In this document: piece by piece, positions 1 to 10,735 of the stretch
How the letters are laid out: each line of letters opens with the position of its first letter
How positions within the stretch are numbered: the stretch's first letter is position 1
Assembly: GCA_028023455.1 (NCBI GenBank)
Contig: JAQFVV010000020.1
Coordinates: 6,367,092 to 6,431,091 of the forward strand
Length of the DNA: 64,000 nucleotides
Reading direction: 5' to 3'
From: Epiperipatus broadwayi
Lineage: Eukaryota > Onychophora > Udeonychophora > Euonychophora > Peripatidae
Translations under genes and position numbers: made by a program
The notes under the pieces: generated by a model
The model's input: only the letters and a program-made list of their open reading frames with translations
Database searches by the model: none
Told to the model about the DNA's origin: nothing

Positions 1-299
1 ATGAATTTCTTTCATGAATAAATTTTGTTTAAGATACAAATGATAGTATATATACATATAGTGTAGGATCAGCAATGAGAGTAACCAAATATAGTTTTAT
101 AATATGTAGAGAGTCATGAACTCATTACAATATATAACACTCTCATACATGTTCATGATTATACATGTCACTTTTCCTTGAAAAATCATTTTGAAGTTAA
201 GCCACTTTCCATAATGTTATGTTTTTATATTTTCCTAATGATGGGGGGATCAAAAACCTTTATCTGACAATATTTCATTAAATGTAATAATAATAAGGA

Positions 300-2165
300 G
301 CAAAGTATAGTCATTGTGATGCGATGCTTAAATGTAGAGGTTTATCTACAAGTGGTTTGTTTTGGCATTTAAAAACTAAACATTCTACTGAAAAGCCTAC
401 ATCACCAAATGATTGTCATTTCAAATATTCTGCAAGAGATGAATCTGTAGAAAGCTCTTTGAAATGTTTAAAAAGTGTTTATTCACTGGTAATGTTTAGT
501 TTTTTAAAGAAATGCACCAAAGAAGAAATCATTGCAAAGCTTGCTGCTGTAGATGGATTTTTTATCAGTGCCATATGTAAAAGGGAATTAATTCAGCAAG
601 CATTCATTGAAAAAGGTTTTACTTCTTTCTAAAAATCCCAATTATGTTATGCAATTAGTCTATAAATAGTACAATATTATAAAATAAATAAAAGAAATTA
701 AACAATCTTTAAAAAATGATAAGAAATTTAGATGATATCCATCACTTAAAAACAAATCTTATTTAAATATTAATGTTCATCAAAATAAATATAAATTTTG
801 GATCTAAAAATGATTGTTATTAATGGTAGAATAAATGCTGAGAAAATGGTTGAAGAAATAAAATTGAAGTTATTGGAATTAAATTATCAACAGAGCATCA
901 TATAGTTGCATGTGTAATGGATGGACCAAGTGTTATAGTGAAATTGGATCATCCGCTTTGCTATGCCCACAGTATGCACCTTACAATATGCTACATTTTA
1001 TACAAGAACTGAAATGATTGTGAATGTATAATTGAGGTAGAAATAACTAAAGACAGTGAGGATCTAAGCTTCTAAAGACAGTGAGGATCTAAGCTTCGAA
1101 AACAATTCTGATATAGAAAAAAATGTGATATTAGAGATGACCTATTCTCTGGTGCATTAAACATAACTAATATCATTAATAAAGTTAGAAGAATGTGCAA
1201 ATCATTTGAAAGTCTCCCTGAAAAATAATACTCTTCAGAATTATGTTAAATCTTCATTAAAACAAGAAAGTTTAAGTCTAGTACCCAATTCTAAAAGTAG
1301 TTTGATAAGCATGTTAGAATGATTTTTACAGTTAAAAATCATAAATTGAGAAAACAATGACTATAATATGAATAATTCAATGTGTGAAGCAGAGTAAACA
1401 GCTCTTAATGACCTTGTTCCTGGATTGAGATCTAAAAATCTGATAGCAAAACTTTTCCAGTCATGATGCGATACTTCTTACTGCAGAAGGAGTTTTTTTC
1501 TTTCATCATACAATAACTTTCTGAGCAAAATTCTATCTTTTCAATAAAAGTTTAGAAAGCATTAATTTCAAGAATAAACAAGAGAAGGCAAAAAGCTTTG
1601 ATTGGATTATTGAAGCATATAAAAATGGAAAAACATATAAAAGAAAAAAAATTGTAGAAACCAAGTTGCAACCATTTCCAAACAAGTCAGCTTTATTGCT
1701 TACAGCAAAATGAATAATAACTCAGCTTAAGTTTTTCCTTTTCTGAAGCCTCACCATCTGATTCATCACACTCACATTCCAATTCTGGGGAAGAGGGTGA
1801 CAATTGAGAGCAAAAGACAACAGCCAATTTGTGAGAAATTGGCACATCAAATCAAAAAAGCAAACTGAATGTGTTTCTAAAGTCTTTCAACATGAAGCTG
1901 AAGGTCAATCACTTGCAAAGAAAATAGCCAAGGAGTTTGAAATCTTTGAGGCAACTGATGAAAACACAAATGTAAGAAAATTAATGGATACTCTCGAATC
2001 AATACCACCAACAAGTAGAAACTGAAAGTTCCTTTTTGGCTGCAGGACTATTTATAACCAAACTTAGAACTAGAGTCAGTGATAAAAGTGTAAATTGCCA
2101 GTGTTTCTTACATTCATATTACATGTCAATTGCCAAATCGCCTCAACATAAACTAAAGTGAAATA
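300..2165 (+). pseudogene. Decayed hAT transposase (ZBED-type)
   Basis: Cut-and-paste DNA transposase of the hAT superfamily, no longer functional. At 303-385 the reading KYSHCDAMLKCRG..STSGLFWHLKTKH is a BED zinc finger; the first metal cysteine appears replaced by Tyr (KYSHC instead of C-x2-C). The frame stays open to 632 (IIAKLAAVDGFFISA, the usual helix after the finger). Beyond it are stops, but recognisable blocks follow: HPLCYAHSMHLTICYILY at about 941-997, a short SRINKRRQKALIGLLK block near 1570-1610, and at 1900-2150 the C-terminal hAT dimerisation region (LESIPPTS, then a one-base frameshift near 2018, then TESSFLAAGLFITKLRTR). Order and spacing match one transposon reading left to right. 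No clear terminal inverted repeats were found. The family call is firm; the exact subfamily is not. Confidence 0.85.
1047..1096. repeat. 25-bp tandem duplication
   Basis: Two adjacent identical copies of a 25-bp unit (CTAAAGACAGTGAGG..AAGCTT) lie inside the decayed hAT transposase, so this is a local slip after the gene died. Confidence 0.85.
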
Positions 2166-3240
2166 AAAAATAATTAACAATGTAATGACTAGTCTGTCAT
2201 GATTTAAAAAGAAAATGTTAATTTTTTGAAAAGTAAGTTTTGAATTCGTTGAAATTTGTACTTTATATATATATAAATAAAATGCTGCGAAATTTTCAGT
2301 TTTAATTCCACCTACAACTCCAGGAAATCCTGGGAAAGGATCCTGGGATTACCGAAATCTGGGAAAAAGATAATCTCTATCACCAAAATCAAATTTTTGT
2401 ATTGATGTTTTAGTCATCAACATCAAGTTACTTGTATTAATACTTCAGTTATTATATACCCTTTAATTGATAATCAAATGGAATTTGCTGTTTCAGAGAT
2501 GGAAGATTCTGGAATAATTCTACACTGAGTAATGTAATAAAACTTACTTCGCTCAACTGAATGAAATTGTTGTGTTGAAGCCAGTTGCAGGTTTAAACGT
2601 CCCATGTCCTCCTGAGCCACAGTCATATGATTATTTATTTATTTAAAATATATTTCAAAAATTGTTAAAATATCTTATTCTGAATAAATTTGAACCTAGT
2701 TCAATAGAGTCTGTTTTAATTTCTAAAATTAATAATTTTGTTATTAAAGTGAATCAATAAATTTTAATTTAAGTCTAAAACTTTATTTGATAAAATCATT
2801 TTCAAAGTATAGAGTTTAACAATGAAAATAACGAATAAATTGCGAAATATCAAATTCACCTTTTGATTATTTGCTTTTTGATGGAATTACGATTTCATTT
2901 TGAGTTATAAGAAATTAAAATCAAAAGTAATAGTGCAAGTAAAACGTATTTAAAAGTTATTCAGACTTAAACATATTTACTTGAAGAACTTTAAAGTTTT
3001 AATACTACCAGCTGCCTTCAGCTATACTGTGGCAAGATGTTACTGCAATAACATGTTTAGAAATTTGAAACCGGAATGCCTTTAGAGCTAGAAACCATCA
3101 AAAAGATGTCAGAAAATAAAAACAATTTTCACTTGAAATATATCAGCATAATAAACAAACAAGAGTAAGATTTTAAAATAAAAATTAGAAAATATAAAAA
3201 TTATATTATCTATAAATAAAAATATTGCTTTTTAATTACA
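2166..3240. other. AT-rich stretch, no feature recognised
   Basis: Simple A+T-rich DNA with short runs such as ATTTATTT near 2630. Around 2310-2365 there are short local palindromes with GGAAATCC / GGATCC words. No ORF or repeat family seen elsewhere in the window was recognised. Confidence 0.5.
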
Positions 3241-3252
3241 TAAAGTAATTAA

Positions 3253-3921
3253 TGTATGTGGGATTCGAATTCAGACTTTCCATGACCCTCAACTCTCCAT
3301 GCCATCTCATATTACTGACCCAGCTTTCAACATGTGTGTGATCAGGTGAGTCAGCAATATGAGATGGCATGGAGAGTTGAGGATCATGTAAAAGTCTGAG
3401 TTCGAATCCCACATACATTACATATATATGCAGGTCTAAGTCTGTATAATGTATTAATTTACATATTAAAACATAGTGCATCAAAGCTCTGCCCATCCCT
3501 CGCATATGTATGTAAAAATGGATTATTCTCCTGTATATGAGGGGTCAGAATGACTAAAATGTCAACATGGGTAGGATGACAACCTTGGCACTAACATGGG
3601 CTTTGAACATTCCATCATCAGATTTTCAATGAAATGGAAGGCTGAAGAGCCTGTCCATTAAAGTATGAAGATTGGCTATCTTAATATAAAGCTGAGCACT
3701 GATGGTATATATGTGTGTAGAGATGGTAATCTGCACCAACTGATGAGTGCTGGTTTAGCCTGAAATACATATATTGGTGATTATTTATTTTTTCAAATGT
3801 GTGTAATTAGGTGGGTCAGCAATATGCGATGGCATGGAGAGTTGAGGGTTATGTGAAAGTCTGGGTTTGAATCCCATATATATATATATATGGAGATTTA
3901 AGCCTATATAGTGTACTAATT
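3253..3921 (+). mobile_element. Family A compound insertion with 12-bp target duplication
   Basis: Non-coding interspersed repeat found repeatedly in this window (15.5, 44.5, 48.4, 53.7, 60.6, 61.6 kb). This copy is flanked by the same 12-mer TAAAGTAATTAA at 3241-3252 and 3922-3933, a target-site duplication. Its left end is a hairpin: 3253-3319 is the inverted copy of 3350-3418. To the right a nearly complete unit follows, carrying a hammerhead ribozyme (3725-3785). The unit tail holds AGTTCGAATCC, which differs from the pol III B-box consensus only at the first base. There is no coding capacity. The inverted, partial-copy structure resembles Penelope-like insertions; a hammerhead SINE or retrozyme is the alternative. 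Confidence 0.75.
3725..3785 (+). ncRNA. Type I hammerhead ribozyme, family A copy
   Basis: Core strand CTGATGA at 3740-3746 and GAAA at 3762-3765. Stem I pairs ACCAA with TTGGT and, beyond a 3-nt bulge, GTAATC with GATTAT. Stem II GTGCT/AGCCT closes a GGTTT loop but has one T/C mismatch. The minimal stem III AT..AT leads to a UA cleavage site just before TTGGT. All core positions needed for cleavage are present. Activity is inferred, not shown. Confidence 0.75.
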
Positions 3922-3933
3922 TAAAGTAATTAA

Positions 3934-4669
3934 GTTTTTCATGTTTGTTTAGCGTTATTACATTTCCATGGTATAAAGGCGCATTAAAGTTTATAATGTA
4001 GCTTTAAATTTTCGGTTAGAATAAATTATTTTAAGAGATGACAAGCAATAAAAAAAATGTCACTGACACTCATAAACTATTATGCTTTGCTGTATATAGA
4101 GATACAGTGGTAGGTGCTGCAGTTCAAAGTCCAATAATCACAATGCAGTTCACAGTGCTCAAAATTCATATAAAACTCCATGCGAACTCCCGGTAACAAA
4201 CAATTCAATTATTTATTATTTTTAGCAAGTATTATTATTTGAAATTTATAAGACTTTAATGGCCAGGTAGCCTTTTATCTTTAGACACAGTGGGTCTTTA
4301 AATAGCCTACTGTAATTCCAGAAGCCTTTCACATAGTGAAGGAGAAGGAAACACTTAATGCCAGTAAGTGATCTCTACTTAAGAATAAGTTAAATATCCT
4401 TTAATTGGTGACATAGGATGCTCAGTCAGGAAATCAATTACTACAACAAAAATTAGAAAAATAATCTTAAAATGAACCCATGTCATTCATAGAAAAGATA
4501 AAGTATATGCTGTTATTGTATCATTTATTTTAGTTCTAAGATTTATTTACAGCAGATTAAATAAATCTTTTACAAAGAAATGTCATGAAGATGGTTACAG
4601 TCACAATTCATTAAGTTAAAGAGTTGTTGTTTGTAAAGATTACACCAAAGCAAAATATCATATGATATT
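3934..4669. other. Intergenic, no feature recognised
   Basis: Unassigned A+T-rich sequence between family A and a SINE. Around 4260-4360 composition is slightly less A+T-rich, but no reading frame or known repeat was recognised. Confidence 0.4.
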
Positions 4670-4778
4670 GTCAAGCATTGTTGGCCGAGAGTCATCACAG
4701 CCAAGATGCAAGCAAGTAGTTGGTTGCAGACCATTGTGAGTTCGCATCCTGGCTGGTGCTATGACATATGAAGGAAGG
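4670..4778 (+). mobile_element. tRNA-derived SINE, subfamily 2
   Basis: Short retroposon with tRNA-like head. A-box-like TTGGCCGAGAG, a 17-nt insertion (CAAGCAAGTAGTTGGTTGC) typical of this subfamily, B-box-like GAGTTCGCATCC, then GGCTGGTGC and the shared tail ATGACATATG. Flanked by the 16-mer AATATCATATGATATT on both sides (4654-4669 and 4779-4794), a target-site duplication that is itself a palindrome. Related copies lie at 49.6 and 50.4 kb. Confidence 0.85.
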
Positions 4779-5178
4779 AATATCATATGATATTTTTAAT
4801 TGACTTTAGTAGAATAAATAATGTCATTAGTTGCTCAGAAATTTTTTTAATATTCAGACATTAAGCGACAGGATTGAAGCAACAGCTTCTTTAAATAAAC
4901 CGAACTAAGATTATTTTTTTAATATTTATTTAAGGATTATCCTTGAAATCTTCAGCTGAGAGTTTTCTGCCTCATTACTGAATAGAATATTACATTTGTA
5001 AGATATAGATGTAGAATTATTTACTACATTAATGCATATTATAGAGATTTTTTATGCTTTTTGTAATCACTTTAACTTTAATTTAAAAATACTCTTTTCA
5101 GCTACATATTCATTTTTTGAACAAAATTGGATGATTGTCTTCTTAATGTTTATCATATTACCTCCAAATACTAAAATG

Positions 5179-5950
5179 TCACATGATCACAATTTTTTAT
5201 GCTTGCTCATAACTATTGTTAAAAGAGGCAAAACTCTCCATACAGTAGTACCACTCAGTGCAAGCCAGAGTAATCAATGAAAGTCTTGTGCATAAAATCT
5301 GTATTTAGTCCCTACTCAGCTAATATCTCCAGATTAGTTTCTAGCTTGTGGCTTTCATTAGTGAGGAGCTTTGGATCTGAAAGCACTGCATCTAGATCCT
5401 AGGATCTAATGCAACTCTCTAGCAACCACCTTTTATCTCTACTTAACTACAAACTATGAGAATAAAATTGAAAAACACAATATTTTCAATCCAAGCTCAT
5501 TAGCTTATATAGTCATATAGGTTTGAACTCAGTTCAGTACCCATGCATTTTGGAGTCTTTGGTTCTTTAACAACCATAGCCACCACTATCCTATTAGACA
5601 GGATTGGTATTAAACCACTAAAATCACGTGCCCACCATTTAGTATGCTTGCGCATAACTGTTGTTAAACCAGGCAAGACTCTCCATACAGTAATGCCACC
5701 TAGTGTAAGCCAGAGTAATCAATGGATTCCAAAAGTCTGCTAGAGAATTGCATTAAATCTTAAGATGTAGGTGCAGTGCTCTCAGATCCAAAGCTCCTCA
5801 CTGACAAAAGCCACAAGCTAGAAACTAGTCTGGGAATATTGGATGAGTAGGCACTAGATAGGGATTTCATGCACAAGTCTTCTGGCATCCATGAGTTTAC
5901 TCAGGCTTGCAATGAGTGGCACTACTGTATGGAGAGTTTTGCATGTTTTT
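5179..5950. mobile_element. Family B inverted compound insertion, 13-bp target duplication
   Basis: Non-coding repeat flanked by AAATACTAAAATG at 5166-5178 and 5951-5963. It begins with a minus-oriented copy (CACATGATCAC..., then GGCAAAACTCTCC), runs into a second partial minus copy at about 5630, and flips to plus orientation at about 5755 before ending GGAGAGTTTTGC. Hammerhead-like segments are present in both orientations: minus at 5326-5370 and plus at 5795-5836. The plus copy reads CTGACAA, so its G8 is lost. Inverted partial copies inside one target duplication mean that the array inserted as a unit. Confidence 0.75.
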
Positions 5951-5963
5951 AAATACTAAAATG

Positions 5964-7545
5964 CTAGAATTAATTTTGTCACAGAAATGTCAGACAGATA
6001 ATTACTTAGTCATATTATTATCTTCTCTAGATTTCTTATATCTATTTTTGGACTGAAAACTTACTTGAAATATATTCATTTAATTTAAGATTTAAATCTC
6101 AGTTCAAGAACTATTTTATTTCATATTTAGAAGTAAACTTTATTTATGACCATTAATGTTTAAAAGATTCTCATAAAATAATGAATATAGTCAATTGAGT
6201 GGTTATCATACAGAAGGTCATGTGATATCTGAGAGCAGAAATGATGGATTTTAATTGTGATTCACAGATCCTTTGCTCTAAGTTTATTACTATTGCTCTA
6301 AACAATCCAGGATATAAAATAATGAATTAAGATCCATAATTTACATATGAAAGAAATGTAATGGTAAAACGACAAAAAAGATCAATGCAGACTAAAATCA
6401 ATTTTATAATATCTATATTTCTGTACTTATCAGCTAATATTCATTTTATTTTATACAAACATACATAATATGTTGCCTTATGACTAAGCCATAATTAGTT
6501 AATTAGGACATGATCCTTATACATGATTTATCTAATATATAAGTTGTGATACATTATCAAAAATGTGAACAAACTTGTGTATGTATATAACATGTCAATG
6601 TATTATGAATAAATGTAATAAAAATTAAAATTAAAGGTTACCTAGAATTTTTTATGATTAACAAACAATATATGAGAAACCGCTCAAATATAATGTCATG
6701 CAAAAAACAGGATACATGATTGGACAATTTGAAATGAAATCAGAGGAAAAGTATTATATAGTATAATTCATTTGTTTATTTGTTTGTATTTTTTTTTAGT
6801 AAAAAGGCAATAAAAATTAACATACAACAATAAATAGTACATTCATATATGTAATACATCTGTTCTTGTAGATTTCATTTGTGAATAAATACTATTTATT
6901 AATATACCACTATGGCAATGGCAGCACAATAAATTTATTTTAGTTCAGTACGAATAAAATTTACACTTATGCCAGTAATAAACATTAGACATTTTTCTAC
7001 ATATCTGCTAGGATCTATAAGACTTTGATTGTAATCATGATTATTATAGCTTGTGGAATTATCAGACATATATAAATATCTTTAAAACTACTTTTAAATG
7101 CTTTTATGGAAATTATGGAAATTAAAAAATCAGTTTGTTTGCATTAATCTTTTTCAAATTAGAATTAAATTTTAAAATTGAAGTTTAATAGAATGCTTAC
7201 ATCTAATAAGCAATTAAGTAATATCAGGCTAACCATATAAGATACTCATCTTTTCAATAAATCACCTAGTTTTTTAGATATGGAACAGAAGGTGGCCAAA
7301 TATTAAAATATCCAATAATTTCATGTATTACAGTTAAAAAGTATTTTTAAAACTTTCATTTGTTTTAAATAAGGCTTGTGAAAAAACAGTACAAATATTT
7401 TTTCTTTTAATTTAATAACATTTTAAAATTGATATTTAATCTATTTATGTTCAATATAACTTGTAGAAAGTTTGTACTATTGTTTAAAATATCTATGAAA
7501 GTAATAAGATATATTAATTTTTTAAATAAGTCACTTGGTTTCTTA
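5964..7545. other. AT-rich stretch, no feature recognised
   Basis: A+T-rich DNA without recognisable coding blocks. At 7548-7630 a short sequence ending ATATCTAGTGACAC precedes a CA repeat; the same sequence recurs at about 10.13 and 10.41 kb, so it is a low-copy repeat linked to microsatellites. Confidence 0.45.
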
Positions 7546-7630
7546 TATACACATATATTATTATGTCCACATACTAAATATGACATACATAAAGGGTATG
7601 CATGTTAACTTATAGCAGAAATATCTAGTG

Positions 7631-7674
<44 letters not shown>
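7631..7674. repeat. (AC)n(AT)n microsatellite
   Basis: Twelve AC units run directly into about nine AT units, just outside the left arm of the Penelope palindrome. The right arm is bordered by a matching (AT)n/GTGTGT tract at 9625-9656. Confidence 0.95.
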
Positions 7675-7841
7675 TACAAGCATAAAGCTAAACTAGTCAA
7701 TATAAAACCAAAACTACCCCAAATCCAAAACTAAACCAGACCAGCATAAAAATAATATTAAAACACAACCTAAGGTTTCATTGCTACAAGCAGACTTCTC
7801 AAGTGTAAAGAACTACCAAAAACTACACAATATATATAATA

Positions 7842-8650
7842 TTAAAAACTACCCACAAATCCATTCACTTCCCATCCACCCTTAATATTAAAAGAACTCT
7901 TAAATAAGTTAATTGCTTCAGAATAATAAATTTTCAATAATAAAGACTCTTTAATTCTTCTTTTGATTTCATTTCTCTCAAAGAAGACAACCTTAGCTTC
8001 ATCAAAATCAATAGTGTGACCTGTATCTTTTTCATGGACATACAAAGCAGAACTACGATATCTATTTTTAACTCTACTTTTATGAACCTTTATTCTTTCA
8101 TTTAAACTCAAACTACTCTGACCTATGTAAACCTTCTTACAAAATAAACAAGGAATAAAATATACTACACCAGGAATAGTCTTTCTATCAAAAACTTCTT
8201 TTGTATTATTTAATAAATTATTCAATGTAACACCCCTTTTCCAAGCAATTTTCTTATTTCCAAACCATTTACTATTTCTACACACAATTTTATAAGAAGA
8301 CAATTTAAATGGCAAAGAAATAAAATCATATTTTTCTTTAACCTTTACATCCTTACAAATATTACTATTAAATAAAATACTTTTAACAAATTTATCAGAG
8401 TATCCAACACTCAAGTAATCTTTATAAAATTGATATTTCTGAAACAAAGCTACCCCACTAGAATTATTTAATTTAATATTTCTATGACAATAATTCCTTA
8501 AAGCAGCTACTTTATGAGATACAGACTGATAGCTATCAGGTTTAATTATAGATCTTAATTCTTTACTTTTAACTAAATGACTGCACAATAAACAATTAGT
8601 TTCTATATTTCTAATCACCAAAAGATCTAAAAATTTTAACTTACCAAAAT
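7842..8650 (-). pseudogene. Penelope-like element, C-terminal fragment with GIY-YIG endonuclease (left arm)
   Basis: C-terminal part of a Penelope-like retroelement protein. The frame is open through the truncated left end, with no ATG, so this is a 5'-truncated copy and not a complete gene. After a linker (NCLLCSHLVKSKELRS...) comes the GIY-YIG nuclease: GVVYFIPCLFCKKVYIGQSS gives the GIY-like and YIG motifs with the C-x2-C typical of Penelope elements, then LNERIKVHKSR (catalytic Arg), HEKDTGHTIDFDEAKVV and a Glu in RRIKESLLL. The reverse transcriptase domain is missing. The frame is intact to the stop, unusual among the elements here, and agrees with recent insertion. In the element's life cycle the nuclease nicks target DNA for primed reverse transcription. 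Confidence 0.88.
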
Positions 8651-8657
8651 AAAATTT

Positions 8658-9488
8658 GTGTTAGAAGGAAGGGGGTTAGATTTTGGTAAGTTAAAATTTT
8701 TAGATCTTTTGGTGATTAGAAATGTAGAAACTAATTGTTTATTGTGCAGTCATTTAGTTAAAAGTAAAGAATTAAGATCTATAATTAAACCTGATAACTA
8801 TCAGTCTGTATCTCATAAAGTAGCTGCTTTAAGGAATTATTGTCATAGGAATATTAAATTAAATAATTCTAGTGGGGTAGCTTTGTTTCAGAAATATCAA
8901 TTTTATAAAGATTATTTGAGTGTTGGATACTCTGATAAATTTGTTAAAAGTATTTTATTTAATAGTAATATTTGTAAGGATGTAAAGGTTAAAGAAAAAT
9001 ATGATTTTATTTCTTTGCCATTTAAATTGTCTTCTTATAAAATTGTGTGTAGAAATAGTAAATGGTTTGGAAATAAGAAAATTGCTTGGAAAAGGGGTGT
9101 TACATTGAATAATTTATTAAATAATACAAAAGAAGTTTTTGATAGAAAGACTATTCCTGGTGTAGTATATTTTATTCCTTGTTTATTTTGTAAGAAGGTT
9201 TACATAGGTCAGAGTAGTTTGAGTTTAAATGAAAGAATAAAGGTTCATAAAAGTAGAGTTAAAAATAGATATCTTAGTTCTGCTTTGTATGTCCATGAAA
9301 AAGATACAGGTCACACTATTGATTTTGATGAAGCTAAGGTTGTCTTCTTTGAGAGAAATGAAATCAAAAGAAGAATTAAAGAGTCTTTATTATTGAAAAT
9401 TTATTATTCTGAAGCAATTAACTTATTTAAGAGTTCTTTTAATATTAAGGGTGGATGGGAAGTGAATGGATTTGTGGGTAGTTTTTAA
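8658..9488 (+). pseudogene. Penelope-like element, C-terminal fragment with GIY-YIG endonuclease (right arm)
   Basis: Mirror copy of the left-arm frame, ending GGWEVNGFVGSF. Differences seen: Val for Ile in RN-V-ETNC, Asn for Ser in KPD-N-YQS, Leu for Arg in KNRY-L-SSAL. All GIY-YIG landmarks (GVVYF, VYIGQ, ERIKVH, KESLLL) are present. The apparent start lies in the spacer and has no ATG, so the open frame begins only because truncation left no stop. The domain assignment is firm; autonomous function is unlikely because the RT is absent. Confidence 0.88.
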
Positions 9489-9523
9489 TATTATATATAT
9501 TGTGTAGTTTTTGGTAGTTCTTT

Positions 9524-9566
9524 ACACTTGAGAAGTCTGCTTGTAGCAGTGAAACCTTAGGTTGTG
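9524..9566 (+). ncRNA. Hammerhead-like remnant after Penelope stop codon
   Basis: About 35 bp after the endonuclease stop, TTGAGAA stands where CTGANGA would be expected (two transitions), followed by CTGC-TTGTA-GCAG (stem II), GAAA, ACC-TTA-GGT (stem III) and T as cleavage position; ACAC/GTGT could close stem I. The mirrored copy lies at 7763-7806 on the minus strand. Hammerheads in Penelope terminal regions are established; this one has a damaged core and is probably inactive. Confidence 0.4.
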
Positions 9567-9622
9567 TTTTAATATTATTTTTATGCTGGTCTGGTTTAGT
9601 TTTGGATTTGGGGTAGTTTTGG

Positions 9623-9624
<2 letters not shown>

Positions 9625-9656
<32 letters not shown>
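9625..9656. repeat. (AT)n tract with GTGTGT end
   Basis: About 13 AT units ending GTGTGT, directly bordering the right arm of the Penelope palindrome. Confidence 0.9.
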
Positions 9657-9707
9657 ATAGCTCTGCCAATATTAAAAGCTTTAAAATAATAGGGATAAAA
9701 CATTTTT

Positions 9708-9993
9708 TTAATATTAAATGCTTTTATTGACCTTATACTAAAAAGAAAACAAATAATTGTTTCTTCAACTACAATTGGGTTTTTAAGATTTAACTCAAAA
9801 TAAAAGCATGGGGGTTTTAGATTTGAAATTAAGTCAATCCCTATTTTTTTATAATAAGGAATTGACTTAATCAATGTATGGATCCTCTCCCATGTTTTTA
9901 TTTTAAGTTAAATCCCAAAACCTCTGACTGTGATTGAAGAAATGAATTATTTTTTTACCTTTAAATGCAGTCCATAAAAGCATTTAACATTAA
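9708..9993. repeat. Foldback (long inverted) repeat, ~130-bp arms
   Basis: The left part (TTAATATTAAATGCTTTTAT...) is the diverged inverse of the right part (...ATAAAAGCATTTAACATTAA). Matching inner words include TTTCTTCAA/TTGAAGAAA, GATTTAACT/AAGTTAAATC and, at the centre, TTAAGTCAAT/ATTGACTTAA. There is no coding capacity. Probably a foldback or MITE-like element. Confidence 0.8.
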
Positions 9994-10123
9994 TTTTTTT
10001 ATCTTTATTATTAAATGCTTGTATTGAAGTTGAAAAATCTATTTGTTTGTTTATTTGTTAAGTTGCTAGAGGGTAGTATAATGATTTTTTCTTTCAATTT
10101 TAAAATTGATATTTAATATATTC

Positions 10124-10530
10124 AGAATATTTAATATATTATGAACCCATGCTAAATATGATATATACATAAATAGTATATATATACTGATTTACTGCAG
10201 AAATATCTAGTGATATATATATACTATATATGTATATATATAATATATAGTGATATATATAAACTATATGTGTGAAATTAATTTAAAGTAAAATTATATA
10301 TATTAAGTGAAGTTCAGTTACAATATAGTTTTGGTAAACATTTTTATTTCCAATTAAATTAAACTATCTTCATTTACAATAATATTTTATGTTTTTAACC
10401 ACTTATATACACATATATTATCATGTACACATACCAAATATGATATATACATAAAGATGAAAATTATTTAACTTGTAGCAGAAATATATATATATATATA
10501 TTTAACTTGTAGCAGAAATATATATATATA
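10124..10530. repeat. Two copies of a microsatellite-linked repeat
   Basis: Copies at 10124-10215 and 10405-10500 share CACATACCAAATATGATATA-like and GCAGAAATAT words with 7548-7630; each runs into AT repeats. At about 10468-10531 the segment TTAACTTGTAGCAGAAATAT is tandemly duplicated. Confidence 0.6.
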
Positions 10531-10542
10531 TATTCACTAAAT

Positions 10543-10735
10543 GGAACTTACCAATAGTTCTAAACAGAGATTTAATGATAGAGATTTTGAATTCTTTCTT
10601 TTTTGGCATTTACAAAAATAAAGCTTGTTTTGAGCTATTGGTAAGCTTTATCTAGTAATCATTTAAATGCAAGTTAAAAGCAAGTTACAAACTTGATGAC
10701 TTGTTTTATTATATATATATTAATTGTAAGTGTTC
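10543..10735 (+). repeat. Family D repeat, truncated copy
   Basis: Matches the 21.8-22.5 kb repeats through GATAGAGATTTTGAATTCTT, AAGCTTGTTT, ATCATTTAAATGCAAG and ACTTGTTTTATTA. The hammerhead-like front part present at 21.8 and 22.3 kb is missing here. Confidence 0.75.

Larger units (their letters stand above)
7707..9624. repeat. Large palindrome: two Penelope fragments head to head
   Basis: Positions 7707-8650 are the near-perfect inverted copy of 8680-9624, arms of about 945 bp with a 29-bp spacer (8651-8679). Each arm carries the same 5'-truncated Penelope-like reading frame, transcribed outward from the centre. The two proteins differ at only about three residues, so the duplication is young or has been kept alike by gene conversion. 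Penelope-like elements are known to leave 5'-truncated inverted copies on insertion, which is the simplest explanation. Confidence 0.92.

Noticed and set aside
3236-3505. 89-codon minus-strand frame
   Set aside because: Falls inside the family A hairpin; the frame is a by-product of the inverted repeat.
7631-7674. CRISPR-like or regulatory array
   Set aside because: Simple AC/AT microsatellite; no spacers of constant size anywhere in the window.
8658-9488. Complete GIY-YIG host gene
   Set aside because: No ATG, start lies in a palindrome spacer, mirrored copy beside it, and family features are those of Penelope elements.
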